DNA of 64,000 bases from Candidatus Leptovillus affinis (GCA_016705235.1 JADIYP010000002.1:1-64000), one strand, 5' to 3'. Positions 8,813 to 18,681 are shown, counted from the stretch's first letter. Numbers and translations: made by a program. The notes: a model not told the origin generated them from the letters alone.

Positions 8813-10657
8813 CTACTCCACCGTCACGCTCTTCGCCAAATTTCTCGGCTGATCCACATCCGCGCCCAGGCGCACAGCTACATAATAGGCAAACAATTGC
8901 AGCGGAATCGTGTTGACCACCGGTGACAACAGCGGCGGCGTCGCCGGCACATACAACACATGATCCGCTTCCGCCCGGATGGCCTCGTCACCCTCGGTGG
9001 CCACGGCCAGCACAATGCCGTCTCGCGCCTTCGCCTGCTGAATCTGGCTGATCATCTTATCGTACAATGCGTCCTGCGTGGCCAGGCACACCACCGGCAT
9101 CGTTTCGTCGATGAGGGCAATGGGACCATGCTTCATCTCCCCGGCCGGGTAGCCTTCGGCGTGAATGTAGCTAATTTCCTTTAACTTTAAGGCGCCTTCT
9201 CGCGCCACCGCATAATTGATGCCGCGTCCCAGGTAGAGGAAATTTTTGGCCTTGAAAAAGAGGCCGGCCAGCGCCTCGTATTCCTCATCGTGCTCCAATA
9301 CTTGCCCTGCCAGATACGGCAACTGCGCCAGATCGTCCACCAACTGGCGCAAACGCTCCGGCGACAAGGTACCGCGCAGTTCGCCCAGGGCGCAAGCCAA
9401 CATGTACTGGTCTACCAGAGACGTGGTAAACGCCTTTGTGCTGGCCACGCCAATTTCCGGCCCGGCCTGCATGGGGATGTAGCCATGGGAGATACGGGTC
9501 GCCTGGCTGCCTACGGCGTTGACAATTGACCACAGGGTAGCGCCCTTTTGTTTGGCCAGTTCGCAGGCCGCCAATGTGTCGGCCGTCTCGCCGGATTGGG
9601 TAATGGCCAGCACGGCCGTTCCCTCATCCACAATCGGGTCGTAATAACGAAACTCCGACGCATACGCCACTTCGGTCGGCAGCCGGGCGATGCTCTCGAA
9701 CATAAATTTGCCGGCCAGGCCAGAGTAATAGCTCGTGCCGCAGGCGATGATGATTAGCTTCTGCACGCGCTGCGCCAGTTCCGGGGTCAGGTTCATTTCC
9801 GGCAGATGGACACGGCCGTTTTCAAAATCCACCCGCCCGCGCACCGTGTCAATCAACGACTGGGGCTGCTCGTGGATTTCTTTTTGCATGAAATGTTTAT
9901 ACTCGCCCTTGGCCGCGCTGACCGGGTCCCAACTAATCTGATGGATTTCCGGCAGCACGGAACGGCCGTCCAGGTCGGTTATCTCGTAGGAATGCCGGGT
10001 CAGCCGGGCGATCTGCCGGTTTTCCAGAAAAATCATTTGCCGCGTATATTCCAAAATCGCCGGGATATCGGAGGCGATGAACATCTCATCCTGGCCCAAG
10101 CCCAGGGTAATGCCGCCGGCGTTGCCCAATCGGGCGCACAACAAGGTGTCCGGGCGGTCCTGGCTCATAACCACCACGGCATTGGCCCCTTTCAACTGCT
10201 GCAAGGTTTGGCGCACGGCCGTTTCCAACGCTTCCCCCGCCTCCAGATACCGCTCAATCATCTGCACAATCACTTCCGTGTCGGTATCCGACTCAAAGAC
10301 CACGCCTTCCGCTTCCAATTCGTCGCGCAAGGTGGCGAAATTTTCGACAATGCCATTGTGGACAACCACGACACGGCCGTTCATGCTCACATGCGGATGG
10401 GCATTACGCTCACTCGGCGCGCCGTGCGTCGCCCAGCGCGTATGCCCAATGCCAATCTGCCCCGCCAGCGGCGATGTCGCCAGCGTTGCCTGCAAATTAG
10501 ACAATTTACCCACGTCGCGCCGCAGTTCAATGTGCCCATTTTGCGCCAAAACAGCCACCCCGGCGGAATCATACCCCCGATATTCCAGCTTCTTCAAGCC
10601 GCCAACCACTACCGCCGACGCTTCACGCGAACCGATGTACCCAACAATACCACACAT
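8813..10657 (-). CDS. glmS: Glutamine-fructose-6-phosphate aminotransferase (isomerizing)
   Basis: It converts fructose-6-phosphate and glutamine to glucosamine-6-phosphate, the first step of UDP-GlcNAc and cell-wall synthesis, in the cytoplasm. The start at 10657 is chosen because it gives MCGIVGYIG, placing the catalytic Cys directly after Met, and because GGAGG lies seven bases upstream; a longer frame upstream is non-coding. The product has 614 residues, the usual length. The N-terminal GATase type 2 domain shows GHTRWATHG and HNGIVENF. Two SIS domains follow, with ACGTSYYSG, TQSGETADT, ASTKAFTTS and LKLKEISYIHAEGYPAGE. It ends in the typical NLAKSVTVE. It stands alone with no glmM or glmU nearby. 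No glmS ribozyme was recognised upstream. Confidence 0.97.
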   Translation of the reverse strand: MCGIVGYIGSREASAVVVGGLKKLEYRGYDSAGVAVLAQNGHIELRRDVGKLSNLQATLATSPLAGQIGIGHTRWATHGAPSERNAHPHVSMNGRVVVVHNGIVENFATLRDELEAEGVVFESDTDTEVIVQMIERYLEAGEALETAVRQTLQQLKGANAVVVMSQDRPDTLLCARLGNAGGITLGLGQDEMFIASDIPAILEYTRQMIFLENRQIARLTRHSYEITDLDGRSVLPEIHQISWDPVSAAKGEYKHFMQKEIHEQPQSLIDTVRGRVDFENGRVHLPEMNLTPELAQRVQKLIIIACGTSYYSGLAGKFMFESIARLPTEVAYASEFRYYDPIVDEGTAVLAITQSGETADTLAACELAKQKGATLWSIVNAVGSQATRISHGYIPMQAGPEIGVASTKAFTTSLVDQYMLACALGELRGTLSPERLRQLVDDLAQLPYLAGQVLEHDEEYEALAGLFFKAKNFLYLGRGINYAVAREGALKLKEISYIHAEGYPAGEMKHGPIALIDETMPVVCLATQDALYDKMISQIQQAKARDGIVLAVATEGDEAIRAEADHVLYVPATPPLLSPVVNTIPLQLFAYYVAVRLGADVDQPRNLAKSVTVE

Positions 10658-10845
10658 AATAAGCCTCCAAACCATCTGTGAATTGGTAGCAACCAACAGC
10701 TAACAGCCAACAGCCGACACCTCTGTTAACCGTTCGTTGTCGCTTGTTTACCAGTATGGCGGCCCTCAATTTTTTGTTGATTTTGGGGGACGCCCCTCAA
10801 TGAATAATGGACCGCCGGCGTTTTAGCCAGCAGCCTATCCCACCT

Positions 10846-11095
10846 GTGATGCGCTTTGTTCGCCGGTTGCCCGGCGCTTTTGACGTATCACATCTCTGAA
10901 GGGGCACAGAGTCAGAATTGTGGTGATTCTGGAAGGCATCCGCTGATCTTTCGATTTTCCCGGCATCTGGATTAGCTGCCGGTTAACACCCACCTCGCGG
11001 TGGGGAACCTTCACCTCGTCAACCGGCGTTCTCATCAGAATGCCGGTCCATGCGCTACCTGTCCCCGGAAACAGGCCAGCAAGCCGCCTGTCTCC
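10846..11095 (-). ncRNA. Candidate structured RNA with many hairpins
   Basis: Read on the minus strand, successive hairpins nearly fill 250 bases. They include GGAGACAGGC with GCCTGTTTCC, CCGGCATTCT-GATG-AGAACGCCGG, CCCACC-GCGA-GGTGGG inside a GGTT/AACC closing stem, CCGGCA/TGCCGG, ATC-GAAA-GAT, CAGAAT/ATTCTG, and CGCCGG-GCAA-CCGGCG nested in TGTGAT/ATCACA. Three loops are GNRA tetraloops (GCGA, GAAA, GCAA). This is much more structure than ordinary spacer. I cannot match it to RNase P, tmRNA, 6S RNA or a riboswitch. A decayed domain I of a group II intron is possible and would fit the HNH debris at 4.7 kb. A 66-codon frame overlaps but looks non-coding. Confidence 0.4.
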
Positions 11096-11242
11096 ATTTC
11101 AGGATCATACCATACAAACCCGACCTTGCAATTTGCCTTTCCCCAAATCGCCTAGAATAGGCTGTGTCCGATTGCCGGCAGAACAGCGGCTGATTTGAGG
11201 AACGGCCGTTGCCAAATTGACAATTGGGTTACAATTAAACAA

Positions 11243-11281
11243 AGACCCCAAGGGTTTGGTCGGAAAAAACCCTTGGGGTCT
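11243..11281. terminator. Long perfect hairpin (AGACCCCAAGGGTTT family)
   Basis: A 15-bp perfect inverted repeat, AGACCCCAAGGGTTT with its complement, has a 9-base loop. The same arms recur at 63120/63359, and shorter versions at 55083 and 47500-47560. It lies upstream of the small membrane protein gene and could be a terminator or a dispersed repeat. Confidence 0.55.
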
Positions 11282-11351
11282 GTATAAAATCCCACCCACC
11301 TCTACTGGAATCACGCTAGATTTTGCTTTGGCAAACGCAAAGGAAAACAGG

Positions 11352-11597
11352 ATGAAACCCAGAACCCGCCGCATTGTCCGCAATTTTGTCTTGGAACTTC
11401 TCATCTACGCTGTTTTGCTGGTTGTTTATTTCTTGCTCGCGCTGCGCTTCTTAGGCGCGCCGCTCAACCAGCTTTTTCACCTGCATCCCATTGTCTACGC
11501 GGTAGCCTCGCTCCTGCTCATTGTCGTGCAGGGCGTCGCCTTAGAATGGCTCACCTCTTTTCTCATCGCGCGCCTCGGCCTGGAAAAGGTAGACTAA
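11352..11597 (+). CDS. Small two-helix membrane protein
   Basis: The 81-residue product starts MKPRTRRIVRNF at 11352, behind AAAGGAAAACAGG; the longer open frame upstream runs through the hairpin and is not coding. A basic N-terminus precedes two hydrophobic segments (about residues 12-31 and 44-66), with a short LEKVD tail. I recognise no family. The stop lies four bases before the ATG of the TauE/SafE permease, so the two are almost certainly co-transcribed. A role linked to that permease is inference from position only. Confidence 0.65.
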   Translation: MKPRTRRIVRNFVLELLIYAVLLVVYFLLALRFLGAPLNQLFHLHPIVYAVASLLLIVVQGVALEWLTSFLIARLGLEKVD

Positions 11598-11601
11598 CCG
11601 G

Positions 11602-12519
11602 ATGGATTTTCCAATCAGCGGCGTTGCCATCAACCCATTTTTTCTCATTGGCATTGGCTTTTTGGTGGGTCTTTTGGGTGGATTCTTTGGCGTTGGCGGC
11701 GGTTTCCTCGCCGGGCCGCTCATGTTTTGGTCTGGCGTGCCGATGAACTTCGTTGTTGGCACAGACCTGGCCCACATGACCGGCAAATCCATTGTCGCCG
11801 CCAAACGTCATCGCACGTTGGGGCACGTAGATGTCCGCCTCGGTTTTGTGATGATTGTCGGCACAATCTCCGGCGTGGAAATTGGGGCGCGGATCATTGA
11901 AACCCTCAAGGTGATGGGCAACATCGATCAGGTCATCGGCATCACGTATGTCGTCATTCTCCTGGCGATCAGCTTTTTTACCGCCTGGGAAAGCGTCAGC
12001 GCCATTCGTATGAGCCGGCAAACGGCCGTTACCCACACAGCCCACAAAGACATCGTCGCCTTCGGGCGCATGACCCGCGCCGTCCGCCGCATCCACATCT
12101 GGCCGATGGTCGCCTTCCCCGGCTCCGGCATCGAGCAGATTTCCTTGTGGATTGTGATCGGCGTGGGGCTTATTACCGGCATTTTAGCCGGCGCGCTGGG
12201 CGTCGGCGGCGGTTTTGTGCGAATGCCCATGTTGATCTATGTGCTGGGCGTGCCCACCCATGTCGCCGTCGGCACAGATTTATTTGAAATTATGTTTTCG
12301 GCCGGTTACGGCACGCTTACCCACGCCCTCAAAGGCAACGTAGACATCTTGATGGCCCTGGTCATGCACACCGGCGCCGCCATCGGCGCGCAAATTGGGG
12401 CCATGTCGACGCGCTTTTTTGCCGGCCCGCGCATTCGCCTGTTGTTTTCTTTATTACCGCTCATTGGCGCCATTTTGGTACTCGTTCGTCTGCTGGGCGG
12501 CGATATGCCCAATTTTTAA
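11602..12519 (+). CDS. TauE/SafE-family membrane permease
   Basis: The 305-residue inner-membrane protein has about eight hydrophobic segments arranged as two related halves. Each half opens with the family's glycine-rich motif: GLLGGFFGVGGGFLAGP near residue 22 and AGALGVGGGFVRMPML near residue 195, each followed by a conserved P-x-x-x-AVGTDL-like segment (VGTDLAHM and VGTDLFEI). TauE/SafE proteins (PF01925) export small sulfur-containing or organic anions such as sulfite or sulfoacetate; the substrate here cannot be told. A central cytoplasmic loop of about 45 residues is longer than in the shortest family members. It sits between a small membrane protein and a universal stress protein, probably as one operon. 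Confidence 0.85.
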   Translation: MDFPISGVAINPFFLIGIGFLVGLLGGFFGVGGGFLAGPLMFWSGVPMNFVVGTDLAHMTGKSIVAAKRHRTLGHVDVRLGFVMIVGTISGVEIGARIIETLKVMGNIDQVIGITYVVILLAISFFTAWESVSAIRMSRQTAVTHTAHKDIVAFGRMTRAVRRIHIWPMVAFPGSGIEQISLWIVIGVGLITGILAGALGVGGGFVRMPMLIYVLGVPTHVAVGTDLFEIMFSAGYGTLTHALKGNVDILMALVMHTGAAIGAQIGAMSTRFFAGPRIRLLFSLLPLIGAILVLVRLLGGDMPNF

Positions 12520-12592
12520 TCATCACCGAGCCAGAGCCACGCGCCACCCTCTGCCTCTGGCTCTCGCTCTAACGACTACAGGAGTACGGCCG

Positions 12593-13429
12593 TTGAAAAT
12601 CCTCATTTGTGTTAGCGGAATGCCCCACGCCAGACCAACCTTGTTGTTTGGCAGCCTCATCGCCCGTCCGAGCCAATCGCCGGTCACCCTGCTCACGGTC
12701 ATCGACAATCCGGCCGCCCGGCCGTTGGCCGAAGCCGCCCTCGCTCAGGCCAAAGCCAACCTCAATCTACCCGATGTTCGCCTGGTTATCCGCGAAGGAA
12801 CCCCGGCCAACGAAATCATCCGCGAAACCAAAGAAGGCAAATACGGCATGATTGTGGTGGGCGATCATATCGTCCGTGGTTTTTTCGACCGTTTCCGCCC
12901 CAAAGTGACCCAGAAAGTGATTGACCGCGCCAAAGCCACCGTACTCATCGTCAAAGAGGAAACCGCCGCCCTCAATCGCATTCTCATTTGCACGTCCGGC
13001 CAAAAAATTGACCGGCAGGTGGTGAAAGCAGGTATAAAATTGGCCAAAAAGAACACGGCCGTTGCCGATCTCCTCTTTGTCAGCGACCCCGTACCGGTGA
13101 TGTATGCCGGTCTGGAAAGCATGGATGAAACGCTCCCCGCCTTACTCCACACCACAACTCCCCTGGCCCAACAACTCACCTGGGCCGCCGCCTACCTTAC
13201 CGACCAGGGCGTTACCGGCGAGCTAAAAATGCGCCGCGGCGTGGTCGCCGACGAAATCGCTCTGGAAGCCCTGGAAGGAGATTACAATCTGGTGGTTGTA
13301 GGCGCCAGAGCCGGCAGCAACTTCTGGAACGATTTGCTTGTCGGCAGCATCACGCCCCACATCGTCGAAAAAGCGCCCTGTTCTGTGCTCGTCGTGCGCA
13401 CAAAAACCGCTCCCCCGCCTACAGACTGA
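12593..13429 (+). CDS. Tandem universal stress protein (UspA family)
   Basis: I place the start at TTG 12593 (LKILICVSGMPHAR), eight bases after GGAG; the longer open frame upstream overlaps the permease gene and is not coding. The 278-residue protein has two UspA domains. The first ends with a KVIDRAKATVLIVK-type segment after VVGDHI. The second begins NRILICTSGQK and has VVVGARAGSNFW, then GSITPHIVEKAPCSVLVV, matching the GxxG-x9-G(S/T)V nucleotide-binding loop in shape. Family members bind ATP or AMP and respond to stress. An octamer ACGGCCGT overlaps the start site. It is likely cotranscribed with the permease. Confidence 0.85.
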   Translation: MKILICVSGMPHARPTLLFGSLIARPSQSPVTLLTVIDNPAARPLAEAALAQAKANLNLPDVRLVIREGTPANEIIRETKEGKYGMIVVGDHIVRGFFDRFRPKVTQKVIDRAKATVLIVKEETAALNRILICTSGQKIDRQVVKAGIKLAKKNTAVADLLFVSDPVPVMYAGLESMDETLPALLHTTTPLAQQLTWAAAYLTDQGVTGELKMRRGVVADEIALEALEGDYNLVVVGARAGSNFWNDLLVGSITPHIVEKAPCSVLVVRTKTAPPPTD

Positions 13430-13436
13430 TGTTTAA

Positions 13437-13486
13437 TGCTGCGTGATGCGTGATGAGATGGGACACGCATCACGCAGCACGCAGCA
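13437..13486. repeat. GCGTGATGCGTGATG-type hairpin
   Basis: The left arm TGCTGCGTGATGCGTGATG pairs with a right arm of CACGCATCACGCAGC units. It sits between converging genes (the stress protein and carB) and may end transcription from both sides. A relative with the same heptamer units lies at 58677-58743. Confidence 0.6.
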
Positions 13487-13535
13487 CATGTCACGCCCCC
13501 CCATCCAATCCAAAAATCCAAAATCAGGTTCGGCG

Positions 13536-16500
13536 TCAACCGATCTTCCTCAAAGCATGATGCTCCTGCAAACTCCGCACTGTCAGCCCTTTTTCACGCA
13601 GCGCCTTAATCCCATTCACCGCCGCCTGCGCCGCCGACAGCGTGGTCATCAGCGGCACGTTATGCCGGATAGCCGCCGAATACATCGCCTGCTGGTCGGC
13701 ATACGCCTGCTGTCCCAACGGCGTGTTGATGATCAGGTTAACGTCGCCGTTGGTAATCACGTCTACGGTCGTTCGGCCGGGCTGAAACGCTTTTTCGACC
13801 ACGACGACGGGCAGACCCACTTTTTGCAAAGCAACGGCCGTGCCGCTGGTCGCATACAAGGCAAAACCCATGCGGTGCAAATCCCGCCCAATCTTCATCG
13901 CCGCCGATTTGTCGAAATCGTTCACCGTGATCAGCACGCCGCCGCTGGAAGGCAAATGGGTTCCGGCCGCCAACTGCGCCTTGGCAAACGCATGGGCAAA
14001 ATGAGCCGCGTGCCCCATCACCTCGCCGGTGCTGCGCATCTCCGGACTGAGCCGCGTATCTGCCCCTGGCAGTTTATCGAACGGCAGCACCGCCTCCTTC
14101 ACAAAAAAGCCATCCACCTCCGGCGTTTTGGTAAAGCCCAATTCCGCCAGCGACTTGCCCGCCTGCACCTGCGCGGCAATTTTTGCCACCGGCACGCCGG
14201 TCGCCTTGCTCACAAAGGGCACGGTGCGGCTGGCGCGGGGATTCACCTCAATCACGTACACCACGTCGTCTTTGATGGCGTACTGGACGTTCATCAGGCC
14301 GCGCACGCCCAGCGCTTTGCCCAGCTTTTCAGTGTAATCGCGGATGATGCTCAGGTGGTAGAGGCTGATTTTGTACGGCGGCAGCACGCAGGCGCTGTCG
14401 CCGGAATGGACGCCAGCTTCTTCGATGTGCTGCATAACCCCGGCAATGACCACGCGTTCGCTGTCGGCGATAGCGTCTACATCCACCTCAAAGGCGTCTT
14501 CGATGAATTGGTCAATCAACACCGGATTCCCTGGCGAAACCAGCGCCGCCTCTTGCAAAAAATGCAGCAGCGACTCATCGTCGTAGGCAATGGCCATGGC
14601 GCGCCCGCCGAGGACGAAAGACGGCCGTACCAACACCGGGTAGCCAATCCGTTCTACCACTGTCCGCGCCTCAGCCAGCGAATTGGCCAGCCCCCACTGC
14701 GGGTGATCAATGTCCAGCGATTGCAGCAGCGCGCCAAACCGGCCGCGATCTTCGGCCAGGTCAATGGCTTCCGGCGGCGTGCCCCAAATCGGAACCCCGG
14801 CGGCGTGTAGACCGGCGGTCAGGTTGATGGGCGTCTGCCCGCCAAACTGCACGATGATGCCTGACGGCCGTTCCAATTCCACCACATTCAGCACATCCTC
14901 CAGCGTTAGCGGCTCAAAATAGAGCCGGTCGGCGGTGTCATAATCGGTGCTCACCGTTTCCGGGTTGCAGTTGACCATGATGGTTTCCAGGCCCAGTTCA
15001 CGCAGCGCCCAGCACGCCTGCACGCAGCAGTAATCAAACTCGATGCCCTGGCCAATGCGGTTTGGCCCGCCGCCCAAAATCATCACCTTCGTCCGGTCGG
15101 TCGGCCGCGCTTCACAATCCTGTTCGTAGGTTGAATACAGGTACGGCGTGTGGGCGGCAAACTCTGCGGCGCAGGTATCCACGCGGTAATACCCCGGCAC
15201 AACCCCCACGTCTTGCCGCCGCCGCCGCACCGCATCCTCGGTGGTTCCCCAGGCCGCCGCAATCATGGCGTCGGATAAACCCAGCCGCTTGGCGCGGCGC
15301 AGCAGGGAAGATTGGAGATTGGCAATTGGAGATTGGTCGGCGTGAGTCTCTAATCTGCGGTCTCGAATCTCCTCCTCCAGGTCTAAAATCTCGCGCATTT
15401 GCGCCAAAAACCAGGGGTCGAACCCGGTGGCTTCTGCGATTTCGGCGTCGGCCAGGCCATTAACCATCGCCTCGGCGACCAGAGAGAGGCGTTGGGCGGT
15501 GGGTACGTGGAGAGCGGCCTGCCAGTTGGCGGCGTTGGCGGGCACGGCCGTTTCCCCCCCGCGCGCCAGCAATCGACTAAACCCCGGCAGCCCAATATCC
15601 AGCCCGCGCACTGCCTTGTTCAGCGCTTCGGGGAAGGTGCGGCCAATGGCCATCACCTCGCCCACGCTTTTCATTTGCGGCCCCAGGGTGGCGTTCGCGC
15701 CGGGGAATTTCTCAAAATTCCAGCGCGGAATCTTGACCACCACATAATCTATGCTCGGCTCGAAACTGGCTGGAGTGACGCGGGTGATGTCGTTGGGGAT
15801 TTCATCCAGCGTATACCCCACCGCCAGCAGCGCGGCAATTTTGGCGATGGGAAAGCCGGTGGCCTTGCTGGCCAGCGCCGACGAGCGGGAAACGCGCGGG
15901 TTCATTTCGATGACGATCACGTCGCCGGTGGCCGGATTGACGGCAAACTGCACATTGCTGCCGCCGGTTTCTACGCCCACGGCCGTCATCACACGTTTGG
16001 CCAGATCGCGCAGGTATTGGTATTCCTTGTCCGTCAGGGTCATCGCCGGGGCTACCGTGATGCTGTCGCCGGTATGCACGCCCATCGGGTCGATGTTCTC
16101 GATGGAACAAACCACGACAAAGTTGTCGGCGCGGTCACGCATGACTTCCAGTTCGTACTCTTTCCAGCCCAGCAGCGAGCGTTCGATCAGCACCTCGCCC
16201 ACCGGGCTGGCGCGCAGACCATGTTCCACGACGGCCGTAAATTCATCCGGCGTGTAGGCCACCCCGCCACCTGCCCCGCCCATGGTAAAAGAAGCGCGAA
16301 TCAGAACGGGATAGCCGATTTGGGTAACGGCCGTTTGGGCTTCTTCTATTGAATACACGAAAAAACTGACCGGCACAGGCACGCCCGCCGCCTCCATCGC
16401 CTGCTTAAAGCGCGACCGATCTTCGGCCACGCGAATGGCGTGCAAATCCGCGCCAATAAGCTGGACGCCGTACCTGGCCAGCACGCCGCTCTCGGCCAAT

Positions 16501-16802
16501 GCCACCGCCAGGTTCAACGCCGTTTGGCCGCCAACGGTGGGCAGGATGGCTGACGGCCGTTCGGCGGCAATCACTTTCTCTACCAGGTCCACGGTCAGCG
16601 GCTCAACGTAGGTAGCGTCGGCCAGGTCAGGATCGGTCATGATGGTCGCCGGGTTAGAATTAACCAGCACGACGCGGTAGCCCTCGCGGCGCAGCGCCTT
16701 GCACGCCTGCACGCCAGAATAATCAAATTCACACGCCTGCCCAATCACAATCGGGCCGGAGCCAAGAATAAGAATCGTCGAAATGTCAGTTCGTTTTGGC
16801 AT
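13536..16802 (-). CDS. carB: Carbamoyl-phosphate synthase large subunit
   Basis: It makes carbamoyl phosphate from bicarbonate, ATP and ammonia delivered by CarA, feeding pyrimidine and arginine synthesis. The start at 16802 gives [20 protein letters not shown]; the frame upstream runs through a repeat and is not coding. The 1088-residue product has the expected two halves, each with the GxGPxxIGQ and ATP-grasp motifs: [18 protein letters not shown] and [18 protein letters not shown], then [12 protein letters not shown] and [15 protein letters not shown]-terminal MGS-like regulatory domain contains LYATSGTA. A short insert ([18 protein letters not shown]) near residue 490 is encoded by an ATTGGAGATTGG-type repeat. 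It lies downstream of carA and a rhodanese gene. Confidence 0.97.
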   Translation of the reverse strand: MPKRTDISTILILGSGPIVIGQACEFDYSGVQACKALRREGYRVVLVNSNPATIMTDPDLADATYVEPLTVDLVEKVIAAERPSAILPTVGGQTALNLAVALAESGVLARYGVQLIGADLHAIRVAEDRSRFKQAMEAAGVPVPVSFFVYSIEEAQTAVTQIGYPVLIRASFTMGGAGGGVAYTPDEFTAVVEHGLRASPVGEVLIERSLLGWKEYELEVMRDRADNFVVVCSIENIDPMGVHTGDSITVAPAMTLTDKEYQYLRDLAKRVMTAVGVETGGSNVQFAVNPATGDVIVIEMNPRVSRSSALASKATGFPIAKIAALLAVGYTLDEIPNDITRVTPASFEPSIDYVVVKIPRWNFEKFPGANATLGPQMKSVGEVMAIGRTFPEALNKAVRGLDIGLPGFSRLLARGGETAVPANAANWQAALHVPTAQRLSLVAEAMVNGLADAEIAEATGFDPWFLAQMREILDLEEEIRDRRLETHADQSPIANLQSSLLRRAKRLGLSDAMIAAAWGTTEDAVRRRRQDVGVVPGYYRVDTCAAEFAAHTPYLYSTYEQDCEARPTDRTKVMILGGGPNRIGQGIEFDYCCVQACWALRELGLETIMVNCNPETVSTDYDTADRLYFEPLTLEDVLNVVELERPSGIIVQFGGQTPINLTAGLHAAGVPIWGTPPEAIDLAEDRGRFGALLQSLDIDHPQWGLANSLAEARTVVERIGYPVLVRPSFVLGGRAMAIAYDDESLLHFLQEAALVSPGNPVLIDQFIEDAFEVDVDAIADSERVVIAGVMQHIEEAGVHSGDSACVLPPYKISLYHLSIIRDYTEKLGKALGVRGLMNVQYAIKDDVVYVIEVNPRASRTVPFVSKATGVPVAKIAAQVQAGKSLAELGFTKTPEVDGFFVKEAVLPFDKLPGADTRLSPEMRSTGEVMGHAAHFAHAFAKAQLAAGTHLPSSGGVLITVNDFDKSAAMKIGRDLHRMGFALYATSGTAVALQKVGLPVVVVEKAFQPGRTTVDVITNGDVNLIINTPLGQQAYADQQAMYSAAIRHNVPLMTTLSAAQAAVNGIKALREKGLTVRSLQEHHALRKIG
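15304..15378. repeat. GATTGG-type repeat inside carB
   Basis: Direct heptamer-like units (GATTGGA, GATTGGC, AATTGGA, GATTGG) at 15308-15336 are followed by imperfect inverted units (TCTAATCT, CGAATCTCC). The reading frame stays open and adds about 20 residues at a linker between CarB subdomains. Confidence 0.6.
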
Positions 16803-16833
16803 GTTTATCGGGGAAGCTTGGGGATATTGGCGA

Positions 16834-16879
16834 CTAGAGATTGGAGACTCGCGCTTCCCAATCCCCAACCTCCAATCTC
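16834..16879. repeat. Inverted repeat between rhodanese gene and carB
   Basis: AGAGATTGGAG and CCTCCAATCTCT form an inverted pair that exactly fills the gap between the two genes. It belongs to the same GATTGG-type family seen inside carA and carB. Confidence 0.55.
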
Positions 16880-17226
16880 TATCCTTTCTTCTGCACCGGC
16901 AGCCCTGCCCGCGCCCAGGCGCCCATGCCACCGGCCACGTCTGTAACGGTGTAGCCAGCCTTTGCCAGCCGGCGGGCGGCCATCGGGCTGCGGTGGCTAG
17001 AAGCGCAGATGGTCAGGATGGGTTTGTCGCGCGGCAGCTCATCCATCCGTCGTCCAAGTTCGGAGAGCGGAATCAGCACCGCCCCCGGAACCACGCCCGA
17101 TTGGGTTTCGGCCGGCTGCCGCACATCGACAATGAGCAAATTTTTCTCGGTCTGTAAGCGCTGCTGCGCTTCCTGAACCGTGATTTGAGGCACCTTGGCC
17201 CCGAATAACCAATCAAAAATTCCCAT
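16879..17226 (-). CDS. Single-domain rhodanese (sulfurtransferase)
   Basis: The 115-residue protein starts [11 protein letters not shown] at 17226 behind AAGGATC; the longer frame runs back through a simple repeat and is not coding. It has one rhodanese fold: [25 protein letters not shown], then the active-site loop CASSHRS with the catalytic Cys, then [16 protein letters not shown] at the end. Family members carry sulfane sulfur on the Cys. Its position between carA and carB is unusual, since carbamoyl phosphate synthesis needs no sulfur transfer. It may simply have been inserted into the operon, as repeats flank it on both sides. Confidence 0.9.
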   Translation of the reverse strand: MGIFDWLFGAKVPQITVQEAQQRLQTEKNLLIVDVRQPAETQSGVVPGAVLIPLSELGRRMDELPRDKPILTICASSHRSPMAARRLAKAGYTVTDVAGGMGAWARAGLPVQKKG

Positions 17227-17239
17227 AATTGATCCTTCT

Positions 17240-17327
17240 ATTGCAGTGGTTGGTAGGTAGTTGGTAGGCAGTTGGTTAGTTGGTTGGTTGGTCTGTTTCT
17301 GGCCAACAAACCAACTAACCAACCTCA
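17240..17327. repeat. GGTTGGTAG-type imperfect repeat
   Basis: Degenerate units (GTTGGTAG, GTTGGTTA, GTTGGTTG) run toward 17290 and are answered by a complementary arm (CCAACAAACCAACTAACCAACC) reaching into the last codons of carA. It forms a long potential hairpin between carA and the rhodanese gene. Confidence 0.5.
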
Positions 17328-18496
17328 ACTATCCCCCCCATCAGCGCCACAAATCGGCGGAATAACTCGTCGGAGTCGTGGGGACCGGGGGAGCTTTCCG
17401 GATGGTACTGGACGGAGAAAGCCTGGTAATCGGGCGCGGCCAGCCCTTCGCAGCAGTGGTCGTTGAGGTTGATGTGGGAGGCGGTTACGCCGGATGGCAA
17501 GGTGGCCGCATCCACGGCGAAGCCATGATTGTGGCTGGAAATTTGTACAGCGCCGCTTTCGGCAACTTGCACCGGCTGGTTGCCGCCGCGGTGGCCAAAT
17601 TTGAGCTTGTAGGTTTGCGCGCCCAGCGCCAGACCCAAAATTTGATGTCCCAGGCAGATGCCAAAAATGGGTTTCTGGCCTAAAAGGTCGTGCACGGCCG
17701 TTACTGCATAAGTCACCGCTGCCGGATCACCCGGGCCGTTGGAGAGGAAAATGCCGTCAGGTTCCAGGGCCAGGGCTTCAACGGCCGTCGTCGTCGCCGG
17801 AACCACCGTAACCCGGCAGCCATAGGCGGTCAGCAGGCGCAAAATGTTGCGCTTGATGCCAAAATCATACGCCACCACGTGAAACTGGCGGTTGGAGATT
17901 GCAGATTGGCCGTTGGCAATTGGCGGCTGACCATTGCCCCATTGCCCATCTGCCGACCACCAATTGGCGGCCTCGGTCCAGCGGTACGGTTCGGCGCAGG
18001 AAACTTCGCGGGCCAGGTCCAGGCCATTCATGTCGCGGGCAGATTGCGCCAGCGCCAACAAACGCGCCGGGTCCGGATCAATGGTAGAAAGAGCGGCGCG
18101 CATCGCGCCATGCGTGCGAATATGGCGCACCAAGGCGCGGGTATCAACACCCGTGATGGCCACAACGCCCCGTTCAGCCAGATAATCTGGCAAACTCTGC
18201 CGCGAACGCCAGCTGCTGACCATAGGGCTGGCGCTGCGCACCACCAACCCGGCCGCCCACACACGATCACTTTCATCGTCCTCTGGATTGCAGCCGACAT
18301 TGCCAATGTGGGGCATGGTCATGGTGATGATCTGGCCATGGTAAGAGGGGTCGGTGAGGATTTCCTGGTAGCCGGAGAGGCTGGTATTGAACACGATCTC
18401 GCCGGTGGTGTCCCCGGCTGCGCCAAAGCCAAATCCCGGCCACAAACTGCCATCTTCTAACGCAAGCAAGGCTGGTTGATTATTTTTCATAGGCAT
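17315..18496 (-). CDS. carA: Carbamoyl-phosphate synthase small subunit
   Basis: This glutaminase subunit supplies ammonia to CarB. The 393-residue protein begins [16 protein letters not shown] at 18496; the second Met two codons later is an alternative start. The N-terminal CPSase small domain has [17 protein letters not shown] and the PHIGNVG motif. The C-terminal class I glutaminase has FLSNGPGDP and the nucleophile elbow [14 protein letters not shown], with the triad His and Glu in [14 protein letters not shown]. Near residue 195 a segment reading [18 protein letters not shown] sits at the linker before [11 protein letters not shown]. It is encoded by a GATTGG-type repeat. A rhodanese gene and carB follow downstream. 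Confidence 0.96.
   Translation of the reverse strand: MPMKNNQPALLALEDGSLWPGFGFGAAGDTTGEIVFNTSLSGYQEILTDPSYHGQIITMTMPHIGNVGCNPEDDESDRVWAAGLVVRSASPMVSSWRSRQSLPDYLAERGVVAITGVDTRALVRHIRTHGAMRAALSTIDPDPARLLALAQSARDMNGLDLAREVSCAEPYRWTEAANWWSADGQWGNGQPPIANGQSAISNRQFHVVAYDFGIKRNILRLLTAYGCRVTVVPATTTAVEALALEPDGIFLSNGPGDPAAVTYAVTAVHDLLGQKPIFGICLGHQILGLALGAQTYKLKFGHRGGNQPVQVAESGAVQISSHNHGFAVDAATLPSGVTASHINLNDHCCEGLAAPDYQAFSVQYHPESSPGPHDSDELFRRFVALMGGIVEVG
17884..17970. repeat. GATTGG-type repeat inside carA
   Basis: Units such as GTTGGAGATTGCAGATTGG and GTTGGCAATTGGCGG, then CATTGCCCCATTGCCC, encode a low-complexity linker ([15 protein letters not shown]) between the two CarA domains without breaking the frame. 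Confidence 0.55.
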
Positions 18497-18681
18497 GAAT
18501 CCTGGTAAAACGGCCGTTACTCACCCAAACAGGTCAATTCTAACACACCCGCCCGGAAGCGGAACGCCCAACCTCTACAAATTTATGGCCGTTGGTTCGG
18601 GTAAAATGGCGCATGCGGCAGGCACGGCCGTGCCGCGCAAAGCCAATCGTAAATTTGCCGGGTTTGTGGCAAAATTCAGCC

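Noticed and set aside
9806..10681. Long open frame antisense to glmS (291 codons)
   Set aside because: It mirrors the third-base pattern of glmS, has no ribosome site and no recognisable domain.
10658..10835. glmS ribozyme
   Set aside because: The gene leader lacks the expected core and the hairpins lie further upstream and do not match the class.
11105..11404. 99-codon minus-strand frame
   Set aside because: It crosses a perfect hairpin and the start of the small membrane protein on the other strand.
13443..16352. Long open frames antisense to carB (455 and 317 codons)
   Set aside because: High-GC shadow frames opposite a strongly conserved gene; His/Arg/Gln-rich products typical of antisense translation.
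17690..18460. 256-codon frame antisense to carA
   Set aside because: Same reasoning; carA is unambiguous on the other strand.
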